A stretch of 64,000 nt of DNA from Coniella vitis (lineage: Eukaryota > Ascomycota > Sordariomycetes > Diaporthales > Schizoparmaceae): the NCBI GenBank assembly GCA_011317545.1, contig WUJK01000012.1:213501-277500 (forward strand). Reading direction: 5' to 3'. The notes under the pieces are model-generated. The model did not search any database. It saw only the letters and a list, made by a program, of their open reading frames with translations, and was not told where the DNA came from. A program made the position numbers and the translations under genes. Shown here piece after piece: positions 45,062 through 55,707 of the stretch (the first letter of the stretch is position 1; each line of letters begins with the position of its first letter).

Positions 45062-47596
45062 CTAGGTCCCAGCCGAGTTGGCAAAGACATACCAGCTCGC
45101 TTCATCCACCTCTACAACGACATAGCCGGCCTCGTAACCCACGCCCGTGGCGTCCGGAGCCACCCCGTTCTGTGCCGTCCAGATTGGCTCGCCATTCCGA
45201 GACACAGTGTCGTCGCCTCCGGAAACTGGGACGTACACTTGCCCTTTACTCCCAGCGGGCGTGCCTACCGTCAGCTTCAGTCCAGCCCCCGTCGCCGCAT
45301 CCGAAATCTCCCAGTCCACGCTGATGCCGTCCCCATCGCCTGGCGTGGGCACAACGCCCCGAGCAAAGGTCAGCCCGCCGCCCACCACCACGGGCTTGAC
45401 CGTAAACGTCGCAAAACCAGGGCCAGTGGGCACCACGCCCAGCACATAGTTTTGCATCAACGGCACGATACACGTCGACCACCCGTGCGCAAGAGACGTG
45501 TACCCGCCTTCGTAGTACGACCCATTGGCGCCAATGCCCTCCCAAAAGGTGCTGAAGGGGTCATTGTTCGCCATGTGGCCATACAACCTACGCAGCTCAT
45601 CGTACGCACTTGCTGCCACTGCTTCTGGATCTGAGGTTGTCGTCAGGTTGCCTGCTGTCTGGAAGCGAGCAGCCAACTCAAAGTAGCTAATGAAAGCATA
45701 CACGCGCTGGTCGAACTGGCTCGAAGGGCTCAAGATGGAGTTGTCGTAGAACGCGTTGCCGTACGGACGAGAAAGCGCCGATGCCATAAAGTCTAGGATG
45801 GACTCGTCGACTGTTGTCTGGACTGAAACGAGTGACTGCGCATACGAGTTGTTGGTCGCTCCAGAGAGGATTGCCAGTCCGTTGCCGTCTTGCGCATGTG
45901 TTGAGCAGGGTGTCGTGTCGCCGCTTGCGCAAGGGCCGCCATCGTACAATGCGCCGACAGAGCTGTCCCAATTGGCGGCGAGCAGGGCGGCTGGAGAAAA
46001 CGCACAAGTCAGTAAAGCAGTTTGTGGTCATTTCTCCTCTTCAAGGATCATATCATGCAAGAAGCAGAGTTTTTGGAGGCACTCACGGCCAATACTCGCA
46101 GCCCTCGCTCTCCACCTTGCAGCATCCGTCTTCTCGCCCTTTGTGTCCGCCAAGTGCGCCGCTCTCCGCAACGCAAGCACGTATAACACGTTGTAGTAAG
46201 TAATCACGCCCGTCCGCGGCAAGAATGCATAGTCGCCATACCCAGCCGATGTGCCCAGCCCCTTTTCCAGCAGTCCATCTGCATTGGTTGAACTGGGGTA
46301 GTAGACGTCGAGCGTCTTGACCATGGTTGCGTAGTACTTGTCCAGATACTTTGTGTCGCCCGTATAAAGCACCAAATCACTACTACTCACTACCCACCAC
46401 AGCGGATAATCGTACAGCGCCAGCGTGTAGTTGTTGATGCTCGCCGGCGGAATCCACCCATCGCTGCGCTGGTGCACTGCCAGATCAGAAAGCACATTGC
46501 GGGCAGCGGCAGCGTTGTCATGGGACAGGAACAGCGTCAGCGCCGAGACGGCCAGGTCGCCGGCGTATGGATCTCGATCACGCTTGGCGCCGTCGAAGAG
46601 CACCACCTTTCCCACCATCGTGGTGTCGACGTCGGCATCACGGGGCTCCGTGTCGTCGGAGCGGAAGATGTCGGTGGTCAAGTCATTGGTATACACAGCG
46701 TCGTACCACCATTGCGTCAGGTCCCCGTCAGAACACTCGAAAAAGCCGGTGAAGGTGTCCGGCGTGCCGCGATAGGCAGAGAAGGCCACCTGGACCGAGT
46801 CGATGGACACGGAGCCGAAGCCTGTCGTATAGGGCGCGTCCGAGGCGAGTGCCTCGAGCGTGATGCGCAGGTAACGAAAACCGTGGAAGCCGTCCGAGCA
46901 GACCTTCCCTTGGCTTGCCGTGCCCGTCTCGTCTGTGCTGGTGTTTTTATATGCGCACCCGAGCTGGTTGGTCCAGGTGTACGGCTGCGCTCGTACGGCG
47001 ACCTGGTCTGTTCCCTGTGTCAGATGCGCTGCCGAGCCCGCTGCTGCATTGTCGGACCGCGTAAAGTCGCTACGGTTTGTAAGGTACTCTATGGTTTCGG
47101 AAAAGGCAAGTGTGAGGCCCGGTAAAGGTGAGATGGAGTCTGCGCTCTCATTGTCCTTGCTCGATGAGGAGGAGGATGTGTTTCCAGCAGTGACAGGCTG
47201 CGACCCAGCAAAGTCAATTGACAGGATCCCCGCAATGTTTTGCCCAAAATCAAGCACGATACTGGGCAGCTCCTCGCTTGGCAAAGTGCGCCTCAGGGTG
47301 GTGACCCCGCCGGTGTTGTGACCTGCTACCACACCATCTGGATTGGTCACGTTGCCCGTCGATAGGGCCGGTAGCCAGGCGGCTGGTGAGACGTTGTTGG
47401 TGGATGGAGCGCGAACGTATTGGTGCCAGCTGGTGTCATTGCTGCTGCTGCGACTCGCCGTCCTGGGATGGAACCGCTGTTGGAACCGCTGTCTGGACTG
47501 TTGCCGCTGGGACTGTGTCGGTGCTGTTGAAGAGCAGGTTGTCAGTGAGGTGGTGAGCAGGAGGAGGACGAAGAGTCCCCGGCGGAATAAAGACAT
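45062..47596 (-). CDS. secreted alpha-L-rhamnosidase-like glycoside hydrolase (GH78-type)
   Basis: Exons 46087-47596 and 45062-45990 give 812 residues. The ATG at 47594-47596 is chosen over one 32 codons upstream because it starts directly at a signal peptide (LFRRGLFVLLLLTTSLTTC). A Gln/Arg/Ser-rich stretch follows, then an N-terminal beta domain and a six-hairpin (alpha/alpha)6 core with FDGAKRDRDPYAGDLAVSALTLF and QRSDGWIPPASI. The C-terminal beta domain contains LGVVPTGPGFATFTVKP, typical of GH78. Acidic residues around DGAKRDRDP are the likely general-acid region. Secreted, it would remove rhamnose or related terminal sugars from plant polysaccharides or glycosides. It has no cluster context. 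Confidence 0.88.
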
Positions 47597-49891
47597 GGTG
47601 ATGCAACGAGAGGTAAGGGTTTTAATGTTGAGAAATCGCAAACAAAAGGGACTGCTAAATATGGACAAAGTATCACAGAGAAGGAATATCAAGACGAAGC
47701 AAGTATATCAGTAGCTTTCAACCAAAACATAGCGTCCTCAGGTACCAGAGGACCAATACAGAAGGTTGATCGTGGACATAGAGAGCTTCTCAGGTTTCCC
47801 CAAGGTGCGAACGTATGATGATATCAAGTTGTGAACATGGGGAAAGCGATTTTTGAGTAAAAGACTAAAGGTCAGAGTAGGAGGAGGAAGATGAAGGAGG
47901 AAAGCAAGAAAGCAAGAGGTTTTTTGAACCATTTCCCAACACTTCTCGAATGCGGTTACCTTGGCCAACCAGCAATCACTCAATCAATCAACAGCAAGAT
48001 TAAGGGATGAAAGTATGCATGACAGAGCGACCACCACGCAGAATCTTCCCCTCGGGCACATGTACACCACAAACCACATGCCGTTACATCGTCTCGAAGC
48101 ATCATATCGCGGAGAAATACGAGTTGTCACTTACAGTCAGGTGGTATCCACTCTCCCATTTTGTACTGTCCTTTTTATTTCCCCCTTCGTAATATGGGTT
48201 GATGAAGTGTGTGTTGAAGTGTTGTATTATATTGTATACCCTTCCGTGTCCGATGGCTTTGCCCCGGGAGAGGAGGGGTTCTTGTGGTTCTTGGGTGACG
48301 GGAAGTACCAGGTAAGTAAGTTGCTCGCAGGAATCGTGAGCCTGGGGAAATCAAGATTCTCGATACGACGCAACACAGAGGATGCAAAGTCGAGCGGTGA
48401 GTTTAAAAGTTTCCTGCCGAACGCACTTTGTTTTTCTCTCGCTTTCCCGGTTTGTTCTGGGTGGCGGTTGGGTTAGGTCACGTCTCGCAAGTATACATTG
48501 GCTGTTCCATTGCTTGCCTGCCTGCTTGGGTTTCGACCCATTCGCTCTGCAGGTTGGTTTTGGTGATGGCTGAATGGATATCGTGTTGGTGGCAGCCTTT
48601 CTAAAATAAGGACTTGGAATCAACGTATCCTTACCGGCTCTGTCAGAGACTCGGTTATAGCAATAACCAGAAGTCAACAGAGACAAGTCTATCCAAGTGG
48701 TCAGTAAACACGGCTCAAGAACAAAGGGATACATCGGTGCTACCCTCTTTTCTGTTCGAAGGGCAAAAGTCAGTGAGTCCGTCCGTCAGTCAGTCACCTT
48801 TTGAAATCTGCTGCACTGCAACCCCTTGAGAGGCAACGGACGATATGCGCAATGACGGAGGGATGGGACGGAAGATCAAGTGATAGGCCCCCCCTCGGAG
48901 CATGCATAGAATATACAGGTAACATGTAACTTATATGCTTGAGCGTATACAATGGGAGTTACTGCTCGGATCTCACAGCATATGACCTCGATAGTGAGTC
49001 GACACAAGGAGGAGACCAAACGTTGGCCTCGAGCTTTGTGCTCGAATTATGACCAATTGACGGTGGCCTGGCTCAGGTGGGAAGGTCGAGTCAGCAGAGT
49101 AGGACGACATCAAGGTTGAGAAAAGACGTGTAACCCTCAACACACGGTTCCAAGTCGCTGCGTGTTACAGAATACCAAAGGCGACTTCTTGTGTTGCAGT
49201 CTCAGCTGATGACAAGTCCTATGTCGTGACCTCGCCAGTCCATGCGGGCCGGCGGGGGGCGGGGGGTGCCATGCGGGGAAGCTCTGCTAGGATTGCGGGC
49301 TGCTGGCGGTGCGAGGCCGCATTCCAGGCGGGACAGGATCATGGTTGTTGTTTGATTTGGAATCCTATGCCGCATTCTCCTAGCAGACAGGAAACAAAAA
49401 CAGAAGAACGCTGCCAAAGTCACTGCATGAGACCAATGTAACCTGTTTTGTTTTGATCGAGGTATCGATTCTTTTGTAACTGCTCCTGAGCAATTGAGCA
49501 TGATGTCGAGGCTGGCGGCCGATCAGCGGTCCGTTTCAGGCCTGGTGTTGCGCGCCCGCCAGACCACCCTGCTTTAGCAAAGCAATATTCAAGTATAATC
49601 TATGGCTTGGGGAATCAAAAAAACATGGACGGCGTGCCAGATTGTGCCATGAGTGATAATCCAAACCGGACGCCTTTCAAAAGAGCCCTTTGGTTCTTCT
49701 TTGTAGCAATCCAAAGGCTTCTTCCAAATATTTCTTCCCCCCCCCCCAAAAAAAGCTGCAAAGATTTACAAAACATGCCACTGCGTCCACAATCCTCCAT
49801 CGCCAATAACCTTTTGACGCAGTGGCATGTGTGATCGTGAAAACGGCTGTCACGGTCGAGGCTGCTCCATCGTTGAGCTCGTTGAGCTCGT
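47597..49891. other. 2.3-kb intergenic region with C11A7 tract
   Basis: Between the rhamnosidase start and the BTB gene stop. C11 at 49737-49747 is followed directly by A7, and there are short GTCAGTCAGTCA iterations near 48,788-48,797. Open frames found here lack homology and composition support. It probably holds the rhamnosidase promoter and the BTB 3' UTR. Confidence 0.4.
49737..49754 (+). repeat. C11-A7 homopolymer junction
   Basis: Eleven C followed immediately by seven A in the presumed 3' flank of the BTB gene. Confidence 0.9.
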
Positions 49892-50886
49892 TTACGCGTT
49901 GCTGTGGCGAGGGCGCTTGCGACCGCTGCCAGAGACGCCAGGGTGCAGCTTCGCATGCGTCTCGCGCTTGAGCTTCTCGTCGAGGACGCGGGCTGTGAAA
50001 GGCAGTAAGTATGTATGTAAAACCAGAGCTCAACAACATCACAGGAACTTACTAAGAACATCGTAGCCAAACTGGGGAAATTCGAGACACAGAGCCTTGA
50101 ACTCGGGTTCGGCCTCCGAGCGCAGCGTGTGGGAGCGGCTGGCCCAGAAGTTGGCAACCGGCGCGCGAATGGCCGTGTCGCCCTCGGGTGTGTTGGCGTA
50201 GACGTATTGCGCATAGGCGATTTCGCCCTTGGCGGTCGAGTTGACGCAGTGGATCTTGGAGCTGGCGAGCGTGCGCAGAGCTGGGACTTGGAACTTGTCG
50301 GCCAGTGTGTAGACGCGGGCGTGCTTGAGTAGCTGGTCGCCAGTCTCGTCGACTGCGGGGATCGACGGGTCCGTCTCGAGAGTGCGCTGGCCAGCAATCT
50401 TCTTGGGGAAGTACTCGCCGGTATAGAGGTACTCGAGGAAGCAGCCAACAGCATCAATGTCGTCTTGGGCAAGCTCCAGCTGACGGGGCTAGCAGAAGGT
50501 TACAAAGTGCGGTTAGCCAAGTCAATCCAGCACAGCTATTCGTCGCAACAGGTACTCACGCTGCCGTCATCGCTAAAGTCTGCGAACTTGTCCTTGAAGT
50601 AGGGGCTGAGACCCAGCAGCGCTTGGTGTGCTGTCAGAATGGTCTCATTGGCGCCCGAGCCGACGATGAGGGTGACTATGGGGCTGGACAGGTAGTCGAT
50701 GAAGGGAACGCGCGCAGGTTCCGGTTCACCCTCGACAACTGTTTCCTCGCCGGCGTAGGGCAGCTCGGAGCCGGCAGCAGCACCACTGTCCTCAGCAGCG
50801 CCGCCCTCGGTCATCTCAACGTCGGTGCCAGGGTTGGCAGAGATATCCTCGGTCAAGCCTTCGTCGGTGGGAGTGTGTTCGGCCAT
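49892..50886 (-). CDS. BTB/POZ domain protein
   Basis: Exons 50560-50886, 50053-50488 and 49892-49992 give 287 residues. The N-terminal 55 residues are acidic and disordered. The BTB fold follows, with PIVTLIVGSGANETILTAHQALLGLSPYFKDKF and, across intron 1, ELAQDDIDAVGCFLEYLYTGEYF. A helical BACK-like extension (LLKHARVYTLADKFQVPALRTLASSKI) is typical of fungal BTB proteins. The last exon encodes a basic tail ending in RKRPRHSN. It probably mediates protein-protein contacts, perhaps as a Cul3 adaptor or a nuclear factor given the basic tail. The partner is unknown. It lies directly downstream of the mycosporine-type genes but is not obviously part of them. Confidence 0.88.
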
Positions 50887-51416
50887 CTTGCTTTGCGCTG
50901 GTTGTAATCAATTTCGACGCGATCAGTCGTCGACGTCCCAAATGAAGCTGTGGCTGGGGTCGATCCGAAAGCGCGACGAAGCGCGTAATAGAAGGGTAGC
51001 GACCGACGAAGGCGATGTGAGGTACGAGACAGGCGCAATTCGAGCCGGCTTACGCGCAATTGAAATGGCAGGACGCCTAGGACGGGAGGTGGACTGGCGC
51101 AAGCGGGATAATTCGCGTGGAGTAGAGGCGCATCGGGTCTGAGGGTGACGTATTTTTGGACAACTGAAATTCGACGGGGGGGGCCGCTGCCAGGGCAACG
51201 AGCCAGGGCAGGGGTCTCTTAGTACAGCTTTGATTCCGTAAGAGATGGGCTGACATAAGATATCCGCTGCTTATAAAGCACATCTTTTTGTAGACCTTGA
51301 GGCTATCACCGCCGCAACCTTGAACTGCAACTTGCATCTTGACTCCATTTTTTTGTCCTTTCTAGACGCCCACGCGACATTGTGTTAATCAATACGATGA
51401 CAGAAAAGCCCCGTAA
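50887..51416. other. intergenic spacer, BTB promoter
   Basis: About 530 bp between the BTB start and the ATP-grasp stop, both on the minus strand. It has a G8 run near 51,176-51,183. No supported gene. Confidence 0.45.
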
Positions 51417-53084
51417 TTAACAGGAAAACATTTTGGTCGTGCTCACATTCAGACGGCTCCATCGCTGACCGTGCCACCACGCCGACAAGATGGCTTGGGG
51501 CCAGTAATGGTGGTAAAGCGCCACGAACGGCCACGGATCCCACAGCTCGAATGTACCCTCTTTCCACGTCCAATAGTGTACGCTTGCCGCCTTCAGGCTT
51601 TCCAAGAATGAGCTCGTGGTCGTCTTGGCCGTCAGAAACGCCCATAATGGCAGCAAGACGAGCGCAAAAATGTCATGGCCAATCCAGTATCGCGACCTAG
51701 TGTTTGCTGCCGGCATGGCGATCTGAACCGCGCCACTTCCTTTGCGTGGCTTGGAGGAAGCCGCCATGTGCGCTATTGAGGACTGGCCTGGATCGATTGC
51801 CGAAATGTACGCATCCACCATCGCCCTCATCTCGGGTCCTGGCGTCCCGAACAGAGTAACGGCTGTGTGAGCCCTCGGATTGCATTCGATTGCGTATAGC
51901 TTCGTCTTCCCATCTTCCCCGGTCTCCGCCATGAAGTCGAAGCTCAGATGGCCCGTGAAAACCTCGCGCGCTTGTTTCTCGTTCTGGGCGATGGTCTTTG
52001 TGAAGTCGAGCATGTCCTGGCTGAGCGTGCTGGAGTTGGGCAGAGCAGTGTAATGCATCAACAGCTCGGACGACGGGCACGCCGCAAACACCTTGACTAC
52101 CCCGTCAACAACAACGGCGTGCGTGCAATACTCCTTGTTACCACTAATGAACTGCTGCAAGATCCACGGCTGTGCTTTCGTGATCGGAAGTCTCTGGACA
52201 TGCGCCTTTGTCTCTGCAGATGTCGCCAGCGGAAGCAGAGTCATGTTGCCTCGGTGTGCGTCGTCCATCCCGACCGGCTTGAGAATGAACTTCCTCTCAG
52301 CATGTCTTGTCGCGGCGGCTTCGAGGTGGTGGAGCACATCCTGCTGAGAAAACACTTCGTGCGTCTCTGGTGCCAACAGACCTAGGCTGCTTGCGTGCTT
52401 GATAAAGGCTGACTTTTCATGCAGTTTCGCCGTAGCAGCTGTGCCAAACTGGATCGACGCGCAGGACTTGCCTTTGCCGTCCACCGTGAAGCTATCCAAG
52501 ACCTCCTTGACATGGGCATCTTCAAGCGCGCTGCCCACACTCGAACACGACACCCACAGATCGACTTCTTCGCTGCGGATGATCGCACACAGCTCGTCGG
52601 CGTACTGCTTGCACATCTTGGCCCTCTCGCTCTCGCTCGCGTGGATTGCAGTCTCGGGTTTCTTGAGGCTGTGCACGGCAGCAAACGCTCTGCTAAACGT
52701 CATCCGAGACGTGTCGCCCCAGATAGTCCAGACTGCGCACCTCTCCACGTGGAACTCGGCGCCCACGACCCGGTGTCCGCACAGCCAGAAAGCACGCGCC
52801 ACAGTGAGGCCTTTGGTCATTCCCACACCAGTCACGAGGACGGTGCGCTGCTGGAAGTTGGGAGCGGAGCGACATTGCGTCCGGTGGGCCAACGCGGCAG
52901 CTGGTGTGCCCACAGATGCAGGGAACAGAACAGTGAGCCATGGCGAAGGGAGGATGATGATCAGAGCTGCAAGGAGGTAGCTCACGGGCAATGTCATGAG
53001 GCTCATGAAAAGGAGCGCAGCTGTCTTGCAATGATCGCGGATGGGAAGGCCCACGAAGCCAAGCCTCTGCTTGCTCGACACCAT
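51417..53084 (-). CDS. ATP-grasp ligase, mycosporine-glycine synthase (MysC)-like, membrane-anchored
   Basis: Single-exon protein of 555 residues from the ATG at 53082-53084; the frame is open to an ATG at 53148-53150 (577 residues). The N-terminal hydrophobic segment (TAALLFMSLMTLPVSYLLAALIIILPSPWLTVLFP) precedes a nucleotide-binding domain (VLVTGVGMTKGLTVARAFWLCGH). The ATP-grasp core follows: KFILKPVGMDDAHRGN, ILQQFISGNKEYCTHAVV, and the Mg-binding LYAIECNPRAHTAV. A second hydrophobic stretch (IFALVLLPLWAFL) lies near the C-terminus. In MysC-type enzymes the ATP-grasp domain activates 4-deoxygadusol and adds an amino acid to give a mycosporine. The adjacent cyclase and O-methyltransferase support this role. 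Membrane association is inferred from the hydrophobic segments. The amino acid used is unknown. Confidence 0.85.
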   Translation of the reverse strand: MVSSKQRLGFVGLPIRDHCKTAALLFMSLMTLPVSYLLAALIIILPSPWLTVLFPASVGTPAAALAHRTQCRSAPNFQQRTVLVTGVGMTKGLTVARAFWLCGHRVVGAEFHVERCAVWTIWGDTSRMTFSRAFAAVHSLKKPETAIHASESERAKMCKQYADELCAIIRSEEVDLWVSCSSVGSALEDAHVKEVLDSFTVDGKGKSCASIQFGTAATAKLHEKSAFIKHASSLGLLAPETHEVFSQQDVLHHLEAAATRHAERKFILKPVGMDDAHRGNMTLLPLATSAETKAHVQRLPITKAQPWILQQFISGNKEYCTHAVVVDGVVKVFAACPSSELLMHYTALPNSSTLSQDMLDFTKTIAQNEKQAREVFTGHLSFDFMAETGEDGKTKLYAIECNPRAHTAVTLFGTPGPEMRAMVDAYISAIDPGQSSIAHMAASSKPRKGSGAVQIAMPAANTRSRYWIGHDIFALVLLPLWAFLTAKTTTSSFLESLKAASVHYWTWKEGTFELWDPWPFVALYHHYWPQAILSAWWHGQRWSRLNVSTTKMFSC

Positions 53085-54035
53085 GTTGCATGCCCTAGGT
53101 ACTTTCTTGGGGTGATTGAAAATAATATGAGGAGGGAAGAACCGGGCCAAAGAATCGCCTGCCAGCGCAAACTATCGAATCGAAGCTCGACCTCTCGCGG
53201 GGATCGTTCACACCTTGGAGATGAGGTCGACTTGACTTTCTGTCTGCCCCTCACCACGTCACGAAGATGTCAACATTTGGGGGCACCATATGCGAGACTC
53301 CGACCCCTTCGAAAGAATACTCCACGGCAAAAGTACCTTTATTTTTTTACGGTCGCATTCTCGGCATACTATAGTACTGCCAAGGTTGCCAAAGGACTTT
53401 ACAAGACTGTACGAGTACAGTATGCCAGGGAATGTGACAAACCAAGCCGAGCGAGGGCTGGCTGCCAAATTCGTCTATGATTCATCACATGGCAAATTCG
53501 GAGAGCAAACGACGGCGCAGGGATATAGTTTCTGGCTGTGCCGCCTTTGGTGGGTTGCGCCATCGAGAGCTAACGCTGCCCGGTCACACAAACGCACACG
53601 CCCATCCTCGCCACATCCCACGTTCTCGGTAGACTTTTGGCAGATCTTTGACAACTTTTGCCTGGTACCTCAGGGAATGCGAAAGACGGTATCGAAGCTA
53701 CTGAAGCTTATCTCAGCTATAGACCTGGCTGGGCTACTAGGCCGGTCAGGCACTCGCCCTTTACGAGATCGTCAGGGGTTGAGGTTAAGGTGCACTACTA
53801 TGACAAACATGTGAGGGAGTTTTCTTGATCATTATTTTTAACGTTTCTGGCAACCTATGCTAAAGAATACCTTGCAGTATGGCTCTTGACTTAAGCCAAT
53901 TGAGCTGTCATCATGACAATGGCATGATCATATCCCTCTCAAGTAGTGACCGTATCGGGCAATACGGAGAAACAGCACAATAGCAATTTACAGAAGAAGC
54001 ACTGAGCTGTGCGGAAACCAACAGCAAGGGCCCCG
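53085..54035. other. intergenic region, ATP-grasp promoter
   Basis: About 950 bp between the ATP-grasp gene and the cyclase stop, both minus. GTAC words cluster at 53,331-53,425 (including tgtacgagtacag). No supported gene. Confidence 0.45.
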
Positions 54036-55707
54036 CTACCGAACACTGTCTGCCTTGTCAAGGGCAACGACGTGGATATCGTCGATCCTCTTGAAGCCAT
54101 TGGCACAAGCCAGGCCACGGCTGCTGAGCCCGTTGGAGATGCCACGGACTACGGCAGTGGCTTTGTTCCCGTTGGGCTTGACGCTGCCACCGTTCTCTGC
54201 CACTGTGTTTGTCACGCTTGCATTCTCAGAGGCCAAGTCTGTGTAGCCAGTGTCACTTCCATCCACGTAGGCCTCCAAGCCTTCGCCTTGTCTGGGGTAG
54301 TTCTTGACGACCTCCTTGTGCTTTCGCAAGACTAGAGCAAGTTCCTCCTTGGAGATATCATTCAAGAAGGTGCAGGAACCCAGAGGGTTGGGGACAGCAA
54401 GGCGCAGCTTGCCGTCTCGCGTCTTAAGAATGGCGGCAGTGCCGCGCTCAAGCACATCCTCGTCAAATTGAGGGTGGTCAATAGACAGGCCGGCGCGGGA
54501 AAAGAGCGTCAGCAGGCGCGTGTGCTCGACGTGCGACAAGAGGCCGCGGTGGTGCGCAAGCGTCGCGCTGTAGGCCATGTCGATGGAGATGGCGTGGCCG
54601 TGGCGCAGAGGCGTGGCGGGCACCAGCTCGTGCAGCGGCGACCAGGTGTGGCCGTATGCAATGACGCGGTCGAGGCCAATTTCATGGAGGTTGGGAGACT
54701 CGAGCTTGAGCATCTCGTAGATTCCCTCGCGGTTGATCTGGTGGGCTATTGTTAGCGGGAAGACGATGACGACGACGACGACGACGACGATGCGAACTCT
54801 GGCAAAAAAGCGTCACCAAAGTGTGGGAAAAGCTTACAAAGTCAGCTGCCTTGATGAGCTCATCCGAGGAGCCATCGGCGCGTCCAAACTTGTGCTCAAT
54901 GAGCTGCTCGCAGTACTTGTCCAGCAAGTCAAACACGGGCAGGTGAGAGCAAGAGGAGATTTTGATGAGCTCAGCAAAGCCGTTGCGCACCTGGGCAATG
55001 GGCAAGGTGCGCAAAAAGGTAAAGTCTAAGAAGGTGTGGATGGGTGCGTGGTAAGCACCCAGGCGGTTCTTGTAATTGCCATAGTTGACTGCGACCTTGA
55101 TGCTCACGCTGGCGTCAATGAGGCCAATGACCGTGGTAGGCACACGGATGAAGTTTGTGTTACGGCGGTACGCTGCGCAGGCGAAGCTGGTAGTTGACAG
55201 GTCAGCATGAAATGTTGCACAAGGGGGACTTCAACGATTCATCATCTTACCCAGCAACATCAGTCACCAGTCCTCCACCAACAACAAGTACAGGCTCCTA
55301 AACGAGACAAAGTTTCAGTCAGCATGATCGAGCGGGAGAGCAATCATTCTCCTTTTCCACCACAGCGAAACCCTTACCTTGCGTATGATGCCAAAATCGG
55401 TCATGGAGTCGCAGATGCTCAGGAAGGTGTCAATCGTCTTGGCCTTCTCGCCTATGGACGTCTGATGGATCTGGAGGGCCAGCCCGTAGTGGGCAAAGTA
55501 GGCCTCCATCTTGGGTCCGTACAGAGCAAAGACGTTCTTGTCTGTGACGGCCAGGACACGGCCCCAGGGCCGGTAGCACTCGGCCAAGCCGGGGTTCTGA
55601 ACGTCAAAGACGCCGTCGACGAAGGAGAAGTCATAGCTGATCTTCTCGTATCCCTCGACGTGGAAGCCGCTGGAGGTCTCGGACACGTTTGCCTTGAGGT
55701 CCGACAT
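54036..55707 (-). CDS. sugar-phosphate cyclase (DHQ synthase-like; DDGS/EEVS type)
   Basis: Exons 55378-55707, 55251-55297, 54838-55186 and 54036-54737 give 475 residues. The NAD/substrate motif EPVLVVGGGLVTDVAG spans exons 2-3. The region DASVSIKVAVNYGNYKNRLGAYHAP is characteristic of the EEVS/desmethyl-4-deoxygadusol synthase branch rather than true DHQ synthase. The presumed metal ligands are Glu in NGFAELIK, His in YGHTWSP and His in RHGHAIS. It would cyclise sedoheptulose 7-phosphate with NAD+ and a divalent metal, in the cytosol. About 65-75 C-terminal residues (Asn/Ser/Gly-rich, then GFKRIDDIHVVALDK) look like an extension. It is the first committed enzyme of the putative mycosporine pathway and is divergent from the O-methyltransferase. 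Confidence 0.9.
54768..54788 (+). repeat. (GAC)7 microsatellite in cyclase intron 3
   Basis: Seven GAC units inside the last intron (54738-54837) of the minus-strand cyclase gene. Confidence 0.88.
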
